Below, piece by piece: positions 1 through 11,851 of a stretch of 64,000 bases of DNA (positions are counted from its first letter, which is position 1; each line of letters begins with the position of its first letter). The notes under the pieces were generated by a model. It did no database searches. It saw only the letters and a list, made by a program, of their open reading frames with translations, and was not told the DNA's origin. The position numbers and the translations under genes were made by a program. The stretch comes from Plesiocystis pacifica SIR-1 (lineage in GTDB: Bacteria; Myxococcota_A; Polyangia; Nannocystales; Nannocystaceae): contig NZ_ABCS01000053.1 in assembly GCF_000170895.1 (NCBI RefSeq), positions 1 through 64,000 of the forward strand. Direction: 5' to 3'.

Positions 1-3000
1 CTCCCCCGGGCGCGCGGCCAGGGTGTGCGTGTCCGCCAGCCACACCCCGGGCAGGCCGCTCAGGCGCGCCTCGGGCTGGCCCTCGACGGTCTCGAAGACC
101 TCGAGCTCGCGCAGGGCGTAGGTCGAAAAATAGTCGTCCGAGAGGGTCTCGCGGGCGGTGCCGGTGTGGCTCTCGGCGAAGCTCAGCGAGCCCGCGGGCG
201 CGCCGTTCATGGGCGGGCGGAACTCGAGCACGGGGATCGTATCGATGGCCACCTCGGGCGCGCTCGCCCAGTCCACGGCGGACCCGCTCACGGCCAGACC
301 GCGCAACGCCGCGCGCTCCTTCTCCCCCTCGCCGTTGGTCTCCCGGCGGCTCACGCTGGTCCCGAGCAGCGGGTCCACGAGGGCCAGGCCCTCGACCGCG
401 GGCTGGGCCTCGGGCAGCGCCGGCGCGGGCCCCAGAGCGAAGTCGATGCAGCCCTCGACCTCCCAAAACAGCAGCCTGACCTTGCCGCAGATCTTGCCCT
501 CGAGGGACCAGTCGATGCCCTCCCCGGCCTGCAGCGCCAGCTCGGCGCGCACGCCCACGCCGATGATCAGCAGCATCAGCTCGCCGCCCAGGGCCAGCTT
601 GCCGTACACGTAGACCGGGTCCGTGCCCAGGCCGACGTGGGCCTCGACGAAGGCCGTGAGGTAGAGGTTCGCCGCCTTGCTGCCCCAGGTCAGCTCCGAG
701 CGAAAGCCCATCGCAACCGAGAAGCCGCGCAGGTCCCGGCCCGTGTTGGCCAGGTTGGGGATGCCCTGGCCGTCGATCATCAGGTAGCCCCAGGCGTCGA
801 TGAAGTCGAACACCTTGATGGTGATGCGTTTGGTCGCCGGCTTGTCTCGACCCAGGTAGATGTGGAAGTTGCTGGGGTCGGCCAGATCGAAGAACACCTC
901 GGCGGGCACGATGACCTTCAAGACCTTGGGGATCTGGTAGTCGACCTGGAGCTGAATCAAAAAGCGCTTGGCGACGAAGTCCAGGTCGAGGACCGCGAGG
1001 ATGGTCCCCTGCCCCTGCCCGCCCAGCTTGGGCCGCTTGGTCAGCAAGTTGGCGCGCATGAACAGCAAGATGCGTGGCCCCGGGACCTCGACGAGCAGCA
1101 CGCCCTTGGCGTTGAAGGCCCGCCCGCCGTCGCCCAGGGTCCCGAGCACCGCGCCCAGGCCCACGGCGAAGCGGTCGGCCCCGTCAAACTTCACCTCCCA
1201 CTTTTTGAGGCTCTGGACGTTGGCCTTGGGCGCCTCGTGGGCGTACCAGGCGAAGGCGTCGTCGCCTTGCTTGCGCACGAAGTTCATGCCGAACAAGCCG
1301 CCGAGGCCGTAGAGGCCCGCGCCGCCCAGGGGGATGGCCGCGGCCCATTCGCCGAACACCGCCGCGTACACGGCGTGGCGGCCCTCGGGGTTCTTTTGGT
1401 AGGCGAAGTCCGCCGCCAGGCGCATCTTGGGTTTGAGCCAGGTCAGGTCGACCCCCGCCGAGAAGCCGCTGTCGCCGATCTCGACCAGGCCCGCGCCCTT
1501 CATCAGGTCCTTGACGTCGACGGCGACGCGGATCGGCGAGACCGAGAACTTCACCTGCTCGGCGAGGGTCGGCCCGCCCTCGGGGTCGAAGCTGAGCTTG
1601 CCCTGGAAGCGGCTGATTTTGAACGCGCCCAGGGCCAGGTTGAGGCGCAGCCCCACGCTCACGCTCAGGGGCGAGCCGATGCCCAGGCGCACGAAGGTCA
1701 CCGTCAACAGCGAGCCCAGGGGCTCCGGGAGCTTGAACAGGCCCTCGTCGGCGACGTCGACGGCCAGGCCCTTTTTGGGGTCGAAGTCGAAGGCCAGGCC
1801 GTGCTCGCCCCCGAACACCAGGCCGACGTCGCGGTAGTTCACCGCGATCGGCTTGGAGGTCTTCATCTTCAGGGGTTTGAAGTCGACCTCGAGCTCGACT
1901 TGGTAGTCCGTCGCCGCGCGCACGGCCCAGGTCGTGGGCTCGTCGGGGAGGTGGTCGTAGCGGACCCGCACGCCCTGGAACTGCAGGGTCGGGACCTTCA
2001 GGTAGCCGACGGCCTCGAGCAGCGCGACGAGGCCGGCCGCGCCCGCGGCCAGCCCGGCCTGGGCCGCGAAGTTGCTGCCGCCGAGGGCGACCATGGGCGG
2101 CAGCACGGCGAACAGCGGGTTGATCCACGGCGCGACCGCGTCCTTGCCCCGGACGAAGCGGCGCAGGCCGTCCTCGTCCCGGGGGTCGGCGACCAGGGCC
2201 GCCTCGCCGCGCATCCGACCCGTGGCCGGGTCCTGGGTGAACACCAGGGGGATGCGCGTGAGCCCGTTGGGGTCGGCCATGCCCGGCGTGCTCTCGCCGC
2301 CTTGCCCCTCGGGGAGGGCCCGCTTGGCGCCCTCGTGCAGATCGACGACGGCCTCGAGCATGCCGCGGGTGAGCACGTTGCGGTGCAGCTTCAGGTCGAC
2401 GCGCAGGCGCCGAAACCAGGGGTAGCGGAACATCCCGGGGCCGCGGGGCGGGTCGTGGGTGACCGGGGCCTTGGGCACCTCGACCGGGGTCTTGGCGAGG
2501 GCCGCCGAGACGTTCACGTAGGCCACCCGTCGGACCGTCGTGCCGACGACGGGGATGACCTGCGGCGCCACGAGGAAGAAGCTCAGGCCCGTGTTCCCCG
2601 GCTCGATGACCGAGCCCAGCGAGATGCTGCGCCCCCCCTCCGCCAGGGTGCCCCCAGGCTGCGCGACCCAGCCTCGGGCGATCAGCCCCGCGCGCACGCC
2701 CGCGACCAGGGCGTCGAGGTCCGTCTGCAGCGCGGCCGTGGTCGAGCGAGTCGGGCGCTCGCCGTAGGCCTGGACGCGGATCTTGGGCCGGTGGCGCTCC
2801 GCGTGGACGTAGGCCACGATCTTCTCGATCCAAGCCCGCGCCGCCGCGCTGAGCTTGCGCTGCCCGCCCGCGCTCGTGAACATGGCGCGGTAGGTGAGCG
2901 GGGCGATGCCGTTGTTGTCGGTGGGGGTGAGCTGCCTGGGTTTGATCTCGAACTCGACCCGAGCGACGTAGGCCTCCGCTTGGGTCGGGACCACCACGGT

Positions 3001-4866
3001 GTGTTCGTGCCGAGAGGGGCTCGGGGCTTGGACCGAGACCTTGGCGTGCGCCTGCAGGTCGAACACCGAGGTGGTCGGCGGGGCCGGGGTCAGGGCGGTG
3101 AGCTTGGCGGTCAGCAGGTCCGGCGCCACGGACAGGTGCAGCTTGGGCCCGGGGACCTCGTCGGGGTACTCGAAGCTCGGCTGCTCCGGGACGCGGACCA
3201 CCGGGCGCGCGGCGGTGGCGTAGGGGTTCGCCGCGTAGGCCTCGACGGCGTAGACGCGCGAGCGCACCCACTGCCCGGCCGCCCCCGTGTGTTTGTAGAG
3301 CAGCTCGAGCTCGTACTGCCCCGCCGCGCTCAGCGTGTGCGTGAATTCCTGGCCCGAGCCCGAGGCGAGCGGGCTGGCCTTGCCCCGCTCGCGCAGCTTC
3401 CAGGCCAGCTCGGGCTCGTCGCCGATCGGGCCAAAGACCACGGACCCACGCAGCGCGAGGGGCACCTCGCCGTCGACGAAGCCGGCCACCGCGGGGACGG
3501 CCTCCCCCCCGCTGCCGCGCTTGGCCTCGAGGCTGGGCACGGGCAGCGCCGTCTCGGGCTTGCCCTTCGTGTCGAGGTCGACGTGGATCACCCGCTGCGT
3601 GCCCGAGGAGACCGGCAGCGCCTCATAGACGTCGAGGACCAGGTGGTGCTCGCCCTCGGGCAGGCTCAGGTCCTTGGTCTCGACGGCGACGCTCGGGTGC
3701 ACCCCGCCCGCCTGCTTTTGGAACGCGATGTCGCCCGAGGCGACGACCTTCCCACCGACGCGGACCTGATACTTCGCGTTCTTCTTGGCCCCCGCGGCGC
3801 GAAAGCCCAGCCGCAAGCGGTTGCTCTCGGGCCCCTGGTGGCGGCTGAAGTAGGCGTCACACGAGGTGGGCGTCGCGACCGGCTGAGCCGGGCGATCTTT
3901 CATCATCTCGAGGGTCGGGACGTCCTGGGGCAGGAGCTTGGTCAGCGGCGCCGGCGGGCTCACGTCGTGGGCGACCAGCTTCAGCTCGTCGACCTTCACC
4001 CGCCCGTCGTCGAGGGGGTGGTCCTTGGCGAACTCGGCCAGGAAGCGCCCGCTGACCCCGCCCTCGCCGAACACCATGTCCTGGCCGTGCACCGCCAAGC
4101 TGGTCTCCGGCGAGCCGATCAGGAACAGCATCAGGGCCTCGTCGACGCTCACCCCCCGCCACTTGGCCCCGTAGCCCGGCTTGCCCATGAGCGCCGCCGT
4201 CGAGCGTTTGGTCGACAGGTCGATGGTCAGCCCGCTCAGGCCCATGCCGAAGTGCTCGTTGAACAGCACGTAGCGCGGCTCGAGGCCCAGGGGGATGAGG
4301 GCGTCGGCGGCCTCGGCGGGCAGGTCCTCCCAGCTTTGGTTCGTGCTCAGGAAAAAGCGCTTGTCCGAAGCGACCACCAAGGTCGCGTGGGGCAGGCGAA
4401 TGGTCGGCTTCGCGGCGCCGCCGCTGGGCTCGAGGATGTAGTGCGGCTCGGTCTTCAGCGTCGCCGGCTTGACCTTGGGGTCCGTGATGATCAGCTCGAG
4501 GGCGGGCATGCGGACCTGCAGCTCGAAGTCCGTGCTGGCCACGTCGCGCTGGAGGATGGGCGCTTGGTCCGTGCCCGCGCTGCCCTTTTTGCGGGTCACG
4601 CCGAGGGTGAAGGGCATGCCGTCCGCGCCGCCCAAAAAGCGCAGGGCCACGGGGCCCAGGGGCAGCTCCAACCAGCTGTCGGGGATCATCGGCGAGACCG
4701 TGCCCTCGTAGACGACGCTGCCCTCGCTCCAGTGGGCGTCGAGGGCCGCCACGCCAAACAGGTGCGTGACGTGCTCGAGCCAGGTCGGCACCGTGGCCGC
4801 CTCGAGCAAGTCGTCCGAGAGTTCACCGACCAGCTCGGTGAGGGGTGTCAGGTGCCGCTGGGCCAT
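1..4866 (-). CDS. Giant DUF6603-like protein, C-terminus beyond the window
   Basis: The frame is open from an ATG at 4866 to the window edge, giving 1,622 residues without a stop, so the C-terminus is missing. A GGAG lies 6 nt before the start. No signal peptide is visible at the N-terminus (MAQRHLTPLTEL). Residues about 645-720 (NNGIAPLTYRAMF, then IRVQAYGERP) resemble a divergent OmpA-like fold. The last 600 residues are beta-rich, with blocks such as GLYGLGGLFGMNF near residue 1185 and GLGTDPVYVYGKL near 1408; I associate these with DUF6603 proteins, from memory and unverified. The function is unknown. GC-rich third codon positions hold along the whole minus frame, which favours it over the equally long open frame on the plus strand. 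Confidence 0.85.
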   Translation of the reverse strand, partial: MAQRHLTPLTELVGELSDDLLEAATVPTWLEHVTHLFGVAALDAHWSEGSVVYEGTVSPMIPDSWLELPLGPVALRFLGGADGMPFTLGVTRKKGSAGTDQAPILQRDVASTDFELQVRMPALELIITDPKVKPATLKTEPHYILEPSGGAAKPTIRLPHATLVVASDKRFFLSTNQSWEDLPAEAADALIPLGLEPRYVLFNEHFGMGLSGLTIDLSTKRSTAALMGKPGYGAKWRGVSVDEALMLFLIGSPETSLAVHGQDMVFGEGGVSGRFLAEFAKDHPLDDGRVKVDELKLVAHDVSPPAPLTKLLPQDVPTLEMMKDRPAQPVATPTSCDAYFSRHQGPESNRLRLGFRAAGAKKNAKYQVRVGGKVVASGDIAFQKQAGGVHPSVAVETKDLSLPEGEHHLVLDVYEALPVSSGTQRVIHVDLDTKGKPETALPVPSLEAKRGSGGEAVPAVAGFVDGEVPLALRGSVVFGPIGDEPELAWKLRERGKASPLASGSGQEFTHTLSAAGQYELELLYKHTGAAGQWVRSRVYAVEAYAANPYATAARPVVRVPEQPSFEYPDEVPGPKLHLSVAPDLLTAKLTALTPAPPTTSVFDLQAHAKVSVQAPSPSRHEHTVVVPTQAEAYVARVEFEIKPRQLTPTDNNGIAPLTYRAMFTSAGGQRKLSAAARAWIEKIVAYVHAERHRPKIRVQAYGERPTRSTTAALQTDLDALVAGVRAGLIARGWVAQPGGTLAEGGRSISLGSVIEPGNTGLSFFLVAPQVIPVVGTTVRRVAYVNVSAALAKTPVEVPKAPVTHDPPRGPGMFRYPWFRRLRVDLKLHRNVLTRGMLEAVVDLHEGAKRALPEGQGGESTPGMADPNGLTRIPLVFTQDPATGRMRGEAALVADPRDEDGLRRFVRGKDAVAPWINPLFAVLPPMVALGGSNFAAQAGLAAGAAGLVALLEAVGYLKVPTLQFQGVRVRYDHLPDEPTTWAVRAATDYQVELEVDFKPLKMKTSKPIAVNYRDVGLVFGGEHGLAFDFDPKKGLAVDVADEGLFKLPEPLGSLLTVTFVRLGIGSPLSVSVGLRLNLALGAFKISRFQGKLSFDPEGGPTLAEQVKFSVSPIRVAVDVKDLMKGAGLVEIGDSGFSAGVDLTWLKPKMRLAADFAYQKNPEGRHAVYAAVFGEWAAAIPLGGAGLYGLGGLFGMNFVRKQGDDAFAWYAHEAPKANVQSLKKWEVKFDGADRFAVGLGAVLGTLGDGGRAFNAKGVLLVEVPGPRILLFMRANLLTKRPKLGGQGQGTILAVLDLDFVAKRFLIQLQVDYQIPKVLKVIVPAEVFFDLADPSNFHIYLGRDKPATKRITIKVFDFIDAWGYLMIDGQGIPNLANTGRDLRGFSVAMGFRSELTWGSKAANLYLTAFVEAHVGLGTDPVYVYGKLALGGELMLLIIGVGVRAELALQAGEGIDWSLEGKICGKVRLLFWEVEGCIDFALGPAPALPEAQPAVEGLALVDPLLGTSVSRRETNGEGEKERAALRGLAVSGSAVDWASAPEVAIDTIPVLEFRPPMNGAPAGSLSFAESHTGTARETLSDDYFSTYALRELEVFETVEGQPEARLSGLPGVWLADTHTLAARPGE

Positions 4867-4962
4867 GATCTGCTCCGATGTCCGTCGACCGAGAAGGGGC
4901 CCCGCGGCGCGACGGCGCGGCAGGGTTCGTCGGGTGAGTCCGGAGCGCGCGCGGAGGGATCG

Positions 4963-5149
4963 TCAGCGGCGTCGCTTTTTTTGGTTTTTCTCGGGCCCCA
5001 TCCCCTGGGCCCATGGCGGAGCGGGGCTCAAACCATGGGCTTCGAGCCAGCGCTCGAGCGCCCCGCGCAGCGCTTCATCCTCGATGCCCGCCTGCGCGGC
5101 GCGGGCCAGCTCGAGGGCGCGGGGCGCCGCCCGAGTCGGCGGGGACGCT
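4963..5149 (-). pseudogene. Coding-like remnant after the GDPD gene
   Basis: Just downstream of the phosphodiesterase stop, another minus frame reads as plausible protein: it includes RALELARAAQAG and ALERWLEAHGLSPAPPW and ends in a basic tail (EKNQKKRRR) before TGA at 4963. Nearly every third codon position is G or C, as in the real genes. I find no ATG, GTG or TTG in this frame upstream without entering the phosphodiesterase gene in the wrong frame. It may be the 3' end of a decayed gene, or chance. Confidence 0.25.
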
Positions 5150-6551
5150 ACAATCCCTTGCAGTTGGCGTAGTAGGTCGTCGTCGCCGGCCAGTCCGAGA
5201 ACACCCCGAGCACCCCGACGTCCTGGGCGAGGACGTCGAGGAGCTCGTAGGCGTCGCCGTCGCGGTCGATGGCGTCGGTGGTCGTCTGGTAGTACCAGCC
5301 GCCGCCCGCGTTGAGCGGTCCCGAGCGCTCGAGGGTCCAGGTGATGATGTCGAGGCCGGCGGCCTTGGCCTCGAGGGCGTAGGCCGAGGGCACGATCTGC
5401 GACGCGCCGTCGAGCTCGACGAGGGCGAACATGGGCGGGGCCACGATGTTCACGCCCTCGGCGGCGAGCTCGGGCAGCATGGCCACCGCGGCCTCGTAGC
5501 CCACGTCCTCGGCGTAGACCTCGTCGTCGAGGAACACCGCCTGGGCGCCGAACTCGGGGGCCTCGGCCAGCCAGTAGAGCACGTCCTCGAGCTCGAAGGA
5601 CTGGGCCCAGACGCGCTCGGGCGCGATGCCGGCCGCGACGTACTCGTCGATGAGCTGCTGCGCGTAGGCCTCTTGGGTGTAGTCGCCCTCGTAGGGCATC
5701 TCGACCTGCGGGGCCTTGAGCTCGGGGGTGAAGCCGACGCCGAGCTCGTCGAACAAGGCCACGCTCTCGGCGTGGCTCAGCAGCGTGCCGCAGGTGGAGT
5801 AGAGGTCGGTGCGCCAGTTCGCCGTGCCCGCGAGGTAGCCCTCGACCGTCGTCGCCGTCGGATCGGCGCCGTCCATCTTGCCGCACAGGCTGTGGAACTC
5901 GGCCAGGGTGATGTCGCTGGCGCAGCACATCGCCGAGGCCTCGGTGCCCTGCTCGGGGTCCGCGGGCACGAAGGGCTCGGTGCACTTCGCGGCCAGCTCG
6001 GGCACGGCCAGGATGTTGGTGGTCGTGTGCAGGTCGCACTGCGAGTGGCGGCAGACCAGCTCGCGGTCCTTGGTGAAGGTCACGTCGCACTCGAGGACGC
6101 CCGCGCCCATGCGCGCGGCGGCCTCGTAGGACTCGCGCGTGTGCTCGGGGAACATCAAGGGCGCGCCGCGGTGGCCAATGGAGAAGTCCGAGGCCGAGAC
6201 GGGGCGGTCGGCGCAGGCCAGCAGCTCGTCCTTGAGGACGCTGTCGGCCATTTGCTCGACCAAAAAGAGCGGGCGCGGGCCCAGGGTCAGCAGCGAGGCC
6301 GGCTCCTCGCCGCCCTCGCTCTCCTCGCCCTCGCCCTCTTCGCTGTCTTCTTCTTCGCCTTGGTCTTCGCCGTGGTCCTCCCCCTGGTCCTCGCCGTGGT
6401 CCTCACCATGATCTTCGTCGTGGTGGTCGCAGGCTTCGTCCCCTCCATCGCCCGCGCCATCGCTGGCGTCACAGGCAAACAAAGAGCACAGCGCCGCGGC
6501 GGCTGCGAGGGGAACGACGATGGACTTGGAGCGGGGCGCGTGGATGGCCAT
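5148..6551 (-). CDS. Glycerophosphodiester phosphodiesterase family lipoprotein
   Basis: Predicted to hydrolyse glycerophosphodiesters outside the cytoplasm; 467 residues. The start is the ATG before MAIHAPRSKSIVV, which gives a lipoprotein signal ending LFAC; an upstream in-frame start would add 39 arginine-rich residues. A very acidic linker with repeated HGED and QGED units follows (about residues 35-80). The GDPD barrel shows IGHRGAP, PEHT, LECDV and CRHS, matching the catalytic His, Glu/Asp and His positions of the family, and ends with the typical GVFSDWP. A TACCTT -10 hexamer 9 nt upstream suggests a leaderless message. The family is clear; the substrate is not known. Confidence 0.88.
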   Translation of the reverse strand: MAIHAPRSKSIVVPLAAAAALCSLFACDASDGAGDGGDEACDHHDEDHGEDHGEDQGEDHGEDQGEEEDSEEGEGEESEGGEEPASLLTLGPRPLFLVEQMADSVLKDELLACADRPVSASDFSIGHRGAPLMFPEHTRESYEAAARMGAGVLECDVTFTKDRELVCRHSQCDLHTTTNILAVPELAAKCTEPFVPADPEQGTEASAMCCASDITLAEFHSLCGKMDGADPTATTVEGYLAGTANWRTDLYSTCGTLLSHAESVALFDELGVGFTPELKAPQVEMPYEGDYTQEAYAQQLIDEYVAAGIAPERVWAQSFELEDVLYWLAEAPEFGAQAVFLDDEVYAEDVGYEAAVAMLPELAAEGVNIVAPPMFALVELDGASQIVPSAYALEAKAAGLDIITWTLERSGPLNAGGGWYYQTTTDAIDRDGDAYELLDVLAQDVGVLGVFSDWPATTTYYANCKGL

Positions 6552-6560
6552 GGCGCGCGC

Positions 6561-6566
6561 AAGGTA
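6561..6566 (-). promoter_or_regulatory. -10 hexamer TACCTT for the GDPD gene
   Basis: On the minus strand TACCTT ends 9 nt before the ATG at 6551, with no Shine-Dalgarno between, which fits a leaderless or nearly leaderless transcript. Confidence 0.45.
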
Positions 6567-6705
6567 GGGGCGAGCCGTCACGCCAACATGGCGCGCCCAT
6601 GCGCGTTGCGAAACGACCTCGGGCGCCCCTCGATGCCTCCGCGCTCCCGTCACACACCGCTCAGCCAACCGTCACACGACGCGGCGGGACCCCACGCCGA
6701 GCCCG

Positions 6706-10014
<3,309 letters not shown>

Positions 10015-10025
10015 GGCGGGAGGAA

Positions 10026-10035
10026 AGGCTAGACT
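10026..10035. promoter_or_regulatory. Symmetric -10 element shared by kinase and sigma genes
   Basis: The decamer AGGCTAGACT reads TAGACT on the plus strand (10030-10035, 8 nt before the ATG at 10044) and TAGCCT on the minus strand (10031-10026, 11 nt before the ATG at 10014). The two -10 hexamers share the central TA. With 29 bp between start codons, both mRNAs should begin at or within a few bases of their start codon. Confidence 0.55.
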
Positions 10036-10043
10036 GCGGCCCC

Positions 10044-10682
10044 ATGGCGGAGTCGGAAGATTGGCAGCTCCTGGACCGCTGGCGACAGGGCGATCAGCAA
10101 GCCGGCGCGGCGCTGCTCCAGCGCTACTTTGGAATCTTGTCGCGATTCTTCCACAACAAGGTCGCCAACCCCGACGATGTCGCGGACCTCGTGTCCGAGA
10201 CCATGCTCGCGTGCACGACCGGCAAGGAGCGCATCCGCGAGTCGAGCAGTTTTCGCAGCTTCCTGTTCGCGATCGCCTTCAACCAGCTGCGCCGCTACTA
10301 CCGCAAACAGCGCAAGCGGGAGCTCGAGCGCGACGACTTCCTGCAGTGCGTCGCCGGTGAATTCGACGAGGCGTCGCCCGCGACCGCCGTCGGCAACAAG
10401 CGCGAGACCAGCCTGCTCGTGCAAGGTCTGCGCTCCCTGCCCCTCGAGTACCAGATCATCCTCGAGCTCACGCTCTTCGAGGAGCTCACGGGCCGGGAGA
10501 TCGGCGAGCTCCTCGACATGCCCACGCCCACGGTCCACACCCGCCTGCGCCGGGGCAAGGCCCGACTCGGCGCCGCCATCGAGGCCCTCGCGGCCAACCC
10601 CGAGGAGTACAAGTCCACCGTCACGGACCTCGAGGGCTGGGCCGCGCAGCTGCGCAAGCAGATCGGCACCCCCGTCGGCTGA
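10044..10682 (+). CDS. ECF RNA polymerase sigma factor, kinase-linked
   Basis: A 212-residue sigma-70 family protein with region 2 (about residues 20-95, with LSRFFHNKV, DLVSETML and FRSFLFAIAFNQLRRYYRK) and region 4 (about 130-185, with LPLEYQIILELTLFEELTGREIGELL, of which the last part is the helix-turn-helix). It should direct RNA polymerase to its own promoter set. No anti-sigma gene is adjacent; the divergent neighbour is a Ser/Thr kinase. Control by phosphorylation, as known for the Vibrio EcfP/PknT pair, is therefore plausible but inferred. The ATG follows a -10 element by 8 nt. It resembles the sigma factor at 24427-25047 in region 2. Confidence 0.9.
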   Translation: MAESEDWQLLDRWRQGDQQAGAALLQRYFGILSRFFHNKVANPDDVADLVSETMLACTTGKERIRESSSFRSFLFAIAFNQLRRYYRKQRKRELERDDFLQCVAGEFDEASPATAVGNKRETSLLVQGLRSLPLEYQIILELTLFEELTGREIGELLDMPTPTVHTRLRRGKARLGAAIEALAANPEEYKSTVTDLEGWAAQLRKQIGTPVG

Positions 10683-10774
10683 GTCGGCGGAGCGCGTCAC
10701 GGCGCGCGGCTGGCAATCCCCCATCAAGTCACCCGGGAGTGACCTGGTCGGCCGATCACATTCGTTCGAAGCAC

Positions 10775-10826
10775 AAAAAGTGTCGGGGCGCCGCTCGCGC
10801 GAGTTCTCACGCAGCGCGACGCCCCG
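10775..10826 (-). terminator. Likely intrinsic terminator of the four-repeat gene
   Basis: On the minus strand, arms CGGGGCG (10826-10820) and CGCCCCG (10790-10784) enclose a second palindrome, CTCGCGCGAG (10803-10794). They are followed after four bases by five T residues. It lies just past the stop of the minus gene at 10853. Confidence 0.5.
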
Positions 10827-10852
10827 GGCTCAGATTGGAGCGGACCGATCCC

Positions 10853-11536
10853 TCAGGTGGTCTGCAGGTAGAAGCGGTACGCGCTGTTGTCGTGCAGCAT
10901 CGCCGCGCCGCCGAGGTTCGAGTTCGCCGGGGTCCCCTTCAAGGTCAGCTCACGGATCGAGTTGTGCCCGAAGCTGTACTTCGAGCCGTCCCAGGAGCCC
11001 TGGTAAAACTGGGTGTTGCTGCCCAGCTTGAACGCGTAGAAGCGGTACGCGCTGTTGTCGTGCAGCATCATCCAGCGCGACCAGTCGGTGTCGGCGGGGA
11101 AGCCCGCGATCTGCATGGTCGGGATCGCCGGAGCCTGCCCGTAGTTGTAGGTCGTGGTCCCCTGGACGTAGAGGAACTGATAGAGGGTGGTGGGGTCGCC
11201 GAGGCGGCGCAGGTAGAGGTGGTAGAGGCTCCCGCTGTGCACCATGCTGAAGCTGCTCAGGTCGGCGTCGGCGGGGATGTTGGTCAGGGTCAGCTCCGGG
11301 ATGGAGTTGTGCCCGTAGGCGTAGGAACTCCCGTTCCACGCGAACTGGTAGAGGGTGTCCCGGGAGCTGCCCTTGAAGCAGTACAGCCGGTAGGCGCTGC
11401 CGTCGTGGAGCATGGCCCAGCGGCGAAGGTTGGCGTCGGCGGGGGCGCCGGTGATCGGGATGTTGGGGATGGAGTTGTACCCAAACTCGTAGGTGGTGCT
11501 TCCGGGGACGTAGGCGGCCTGATTGACGGAGCTCAT
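10853..11536 (-). CDS. Four-repeat lectin-like protein, cytoplasmic or non-classically exported
   Basis: A 227-residue protein made almost wholly of four tandem repeats of about 56-58 residues. Each repeat has a block like YGHNSIPELTL, then PADANL, then MLHDGSAYRLY and a closing TLYQF. The aromatic residues and repeat length suggest a small beta-propeller or sugar-binding lectin, but I cannot place it in a named family and it is not the known Myxococcus hemagglutinin repeat. No signal peptide is present. A purine-rich GAGAA precedes the ATG instead of a close -10 hexamer, and the upstream DNA is AT-rich compared with the rest of the window, so acquisition by transfer is possible. Confidence 0.8.
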   Translation of the reverse strand: MSSVNQAAYVPGSTTYEFGYNSIPNIPITGAPADANLRRWAMLHDGSAYRLYCFKGSSRDTLYQFAWNGSSYAYGHNSIPELTLTNIPADADLSSFSMVHSGSLYHLYLRRLGDPTTLYQFLYVQGTTTYNYGQAPAIPTMQIAGFPADTDWSRWMMLHDNSAYRFYAFKLGSNTQFYQGSWDGSKYSFGHNSIRELTLKGTPANSNLGGAAMLHDNSAYRFYLQTT

Positions 11537-11783
11537 CGCGTTTCTCGTTTTTCACTGCGCGGGCCCAATGCCCGCCTCGACAAGCTAGGGGCGCGGACCC
11601 GTCCCGCCCATGAGCGCGCGCACACCGCAACACTTTAATAACCACATTTAATCGACACACAATGTAGACTTAATCTGACCATTCACATCGTGTCCGTCAT
11701 CCCCTCGGGAAACACTTCGATGCTCGAATTCGCGGCATTCCGGCCGACCAGACGTCCAATTGCGCGCGCTGTTCCCAGGCATG

Positions 11784-11812
11784 AAAAAACGAGGGGGCCT
11801 CGGCCCCCTCGT
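11784..11812 (-). terminator. Strong intrinsic terminator of the frameshifted FG-GAP gene
   Basis: A perfect 10-bp stem, ACGAGGGGGC (11789-11798) and GCCCCCTCGT (11803-11812) with loop CTCG, is followed on the minus strand by TTTTTT. It lies about 40 bp past the stop at 11852. The rest of 11537-11851 holds only AT-rich DNA with no gene I can support. Confidence 0.85.
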
Positions 11813-11851
11813 GAGAATATACTGATACTGAAACGGGTTACTACGAGCCGC

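Noticed and set aside
25..5172. A 1,715-codon open frame on the plus strand
   Set aside because: It is the shadow of the minus-strand giant gene: composition is Arg/Gly/Ala/Leu-rich without domains, and it runs through the next gene's 3' end.
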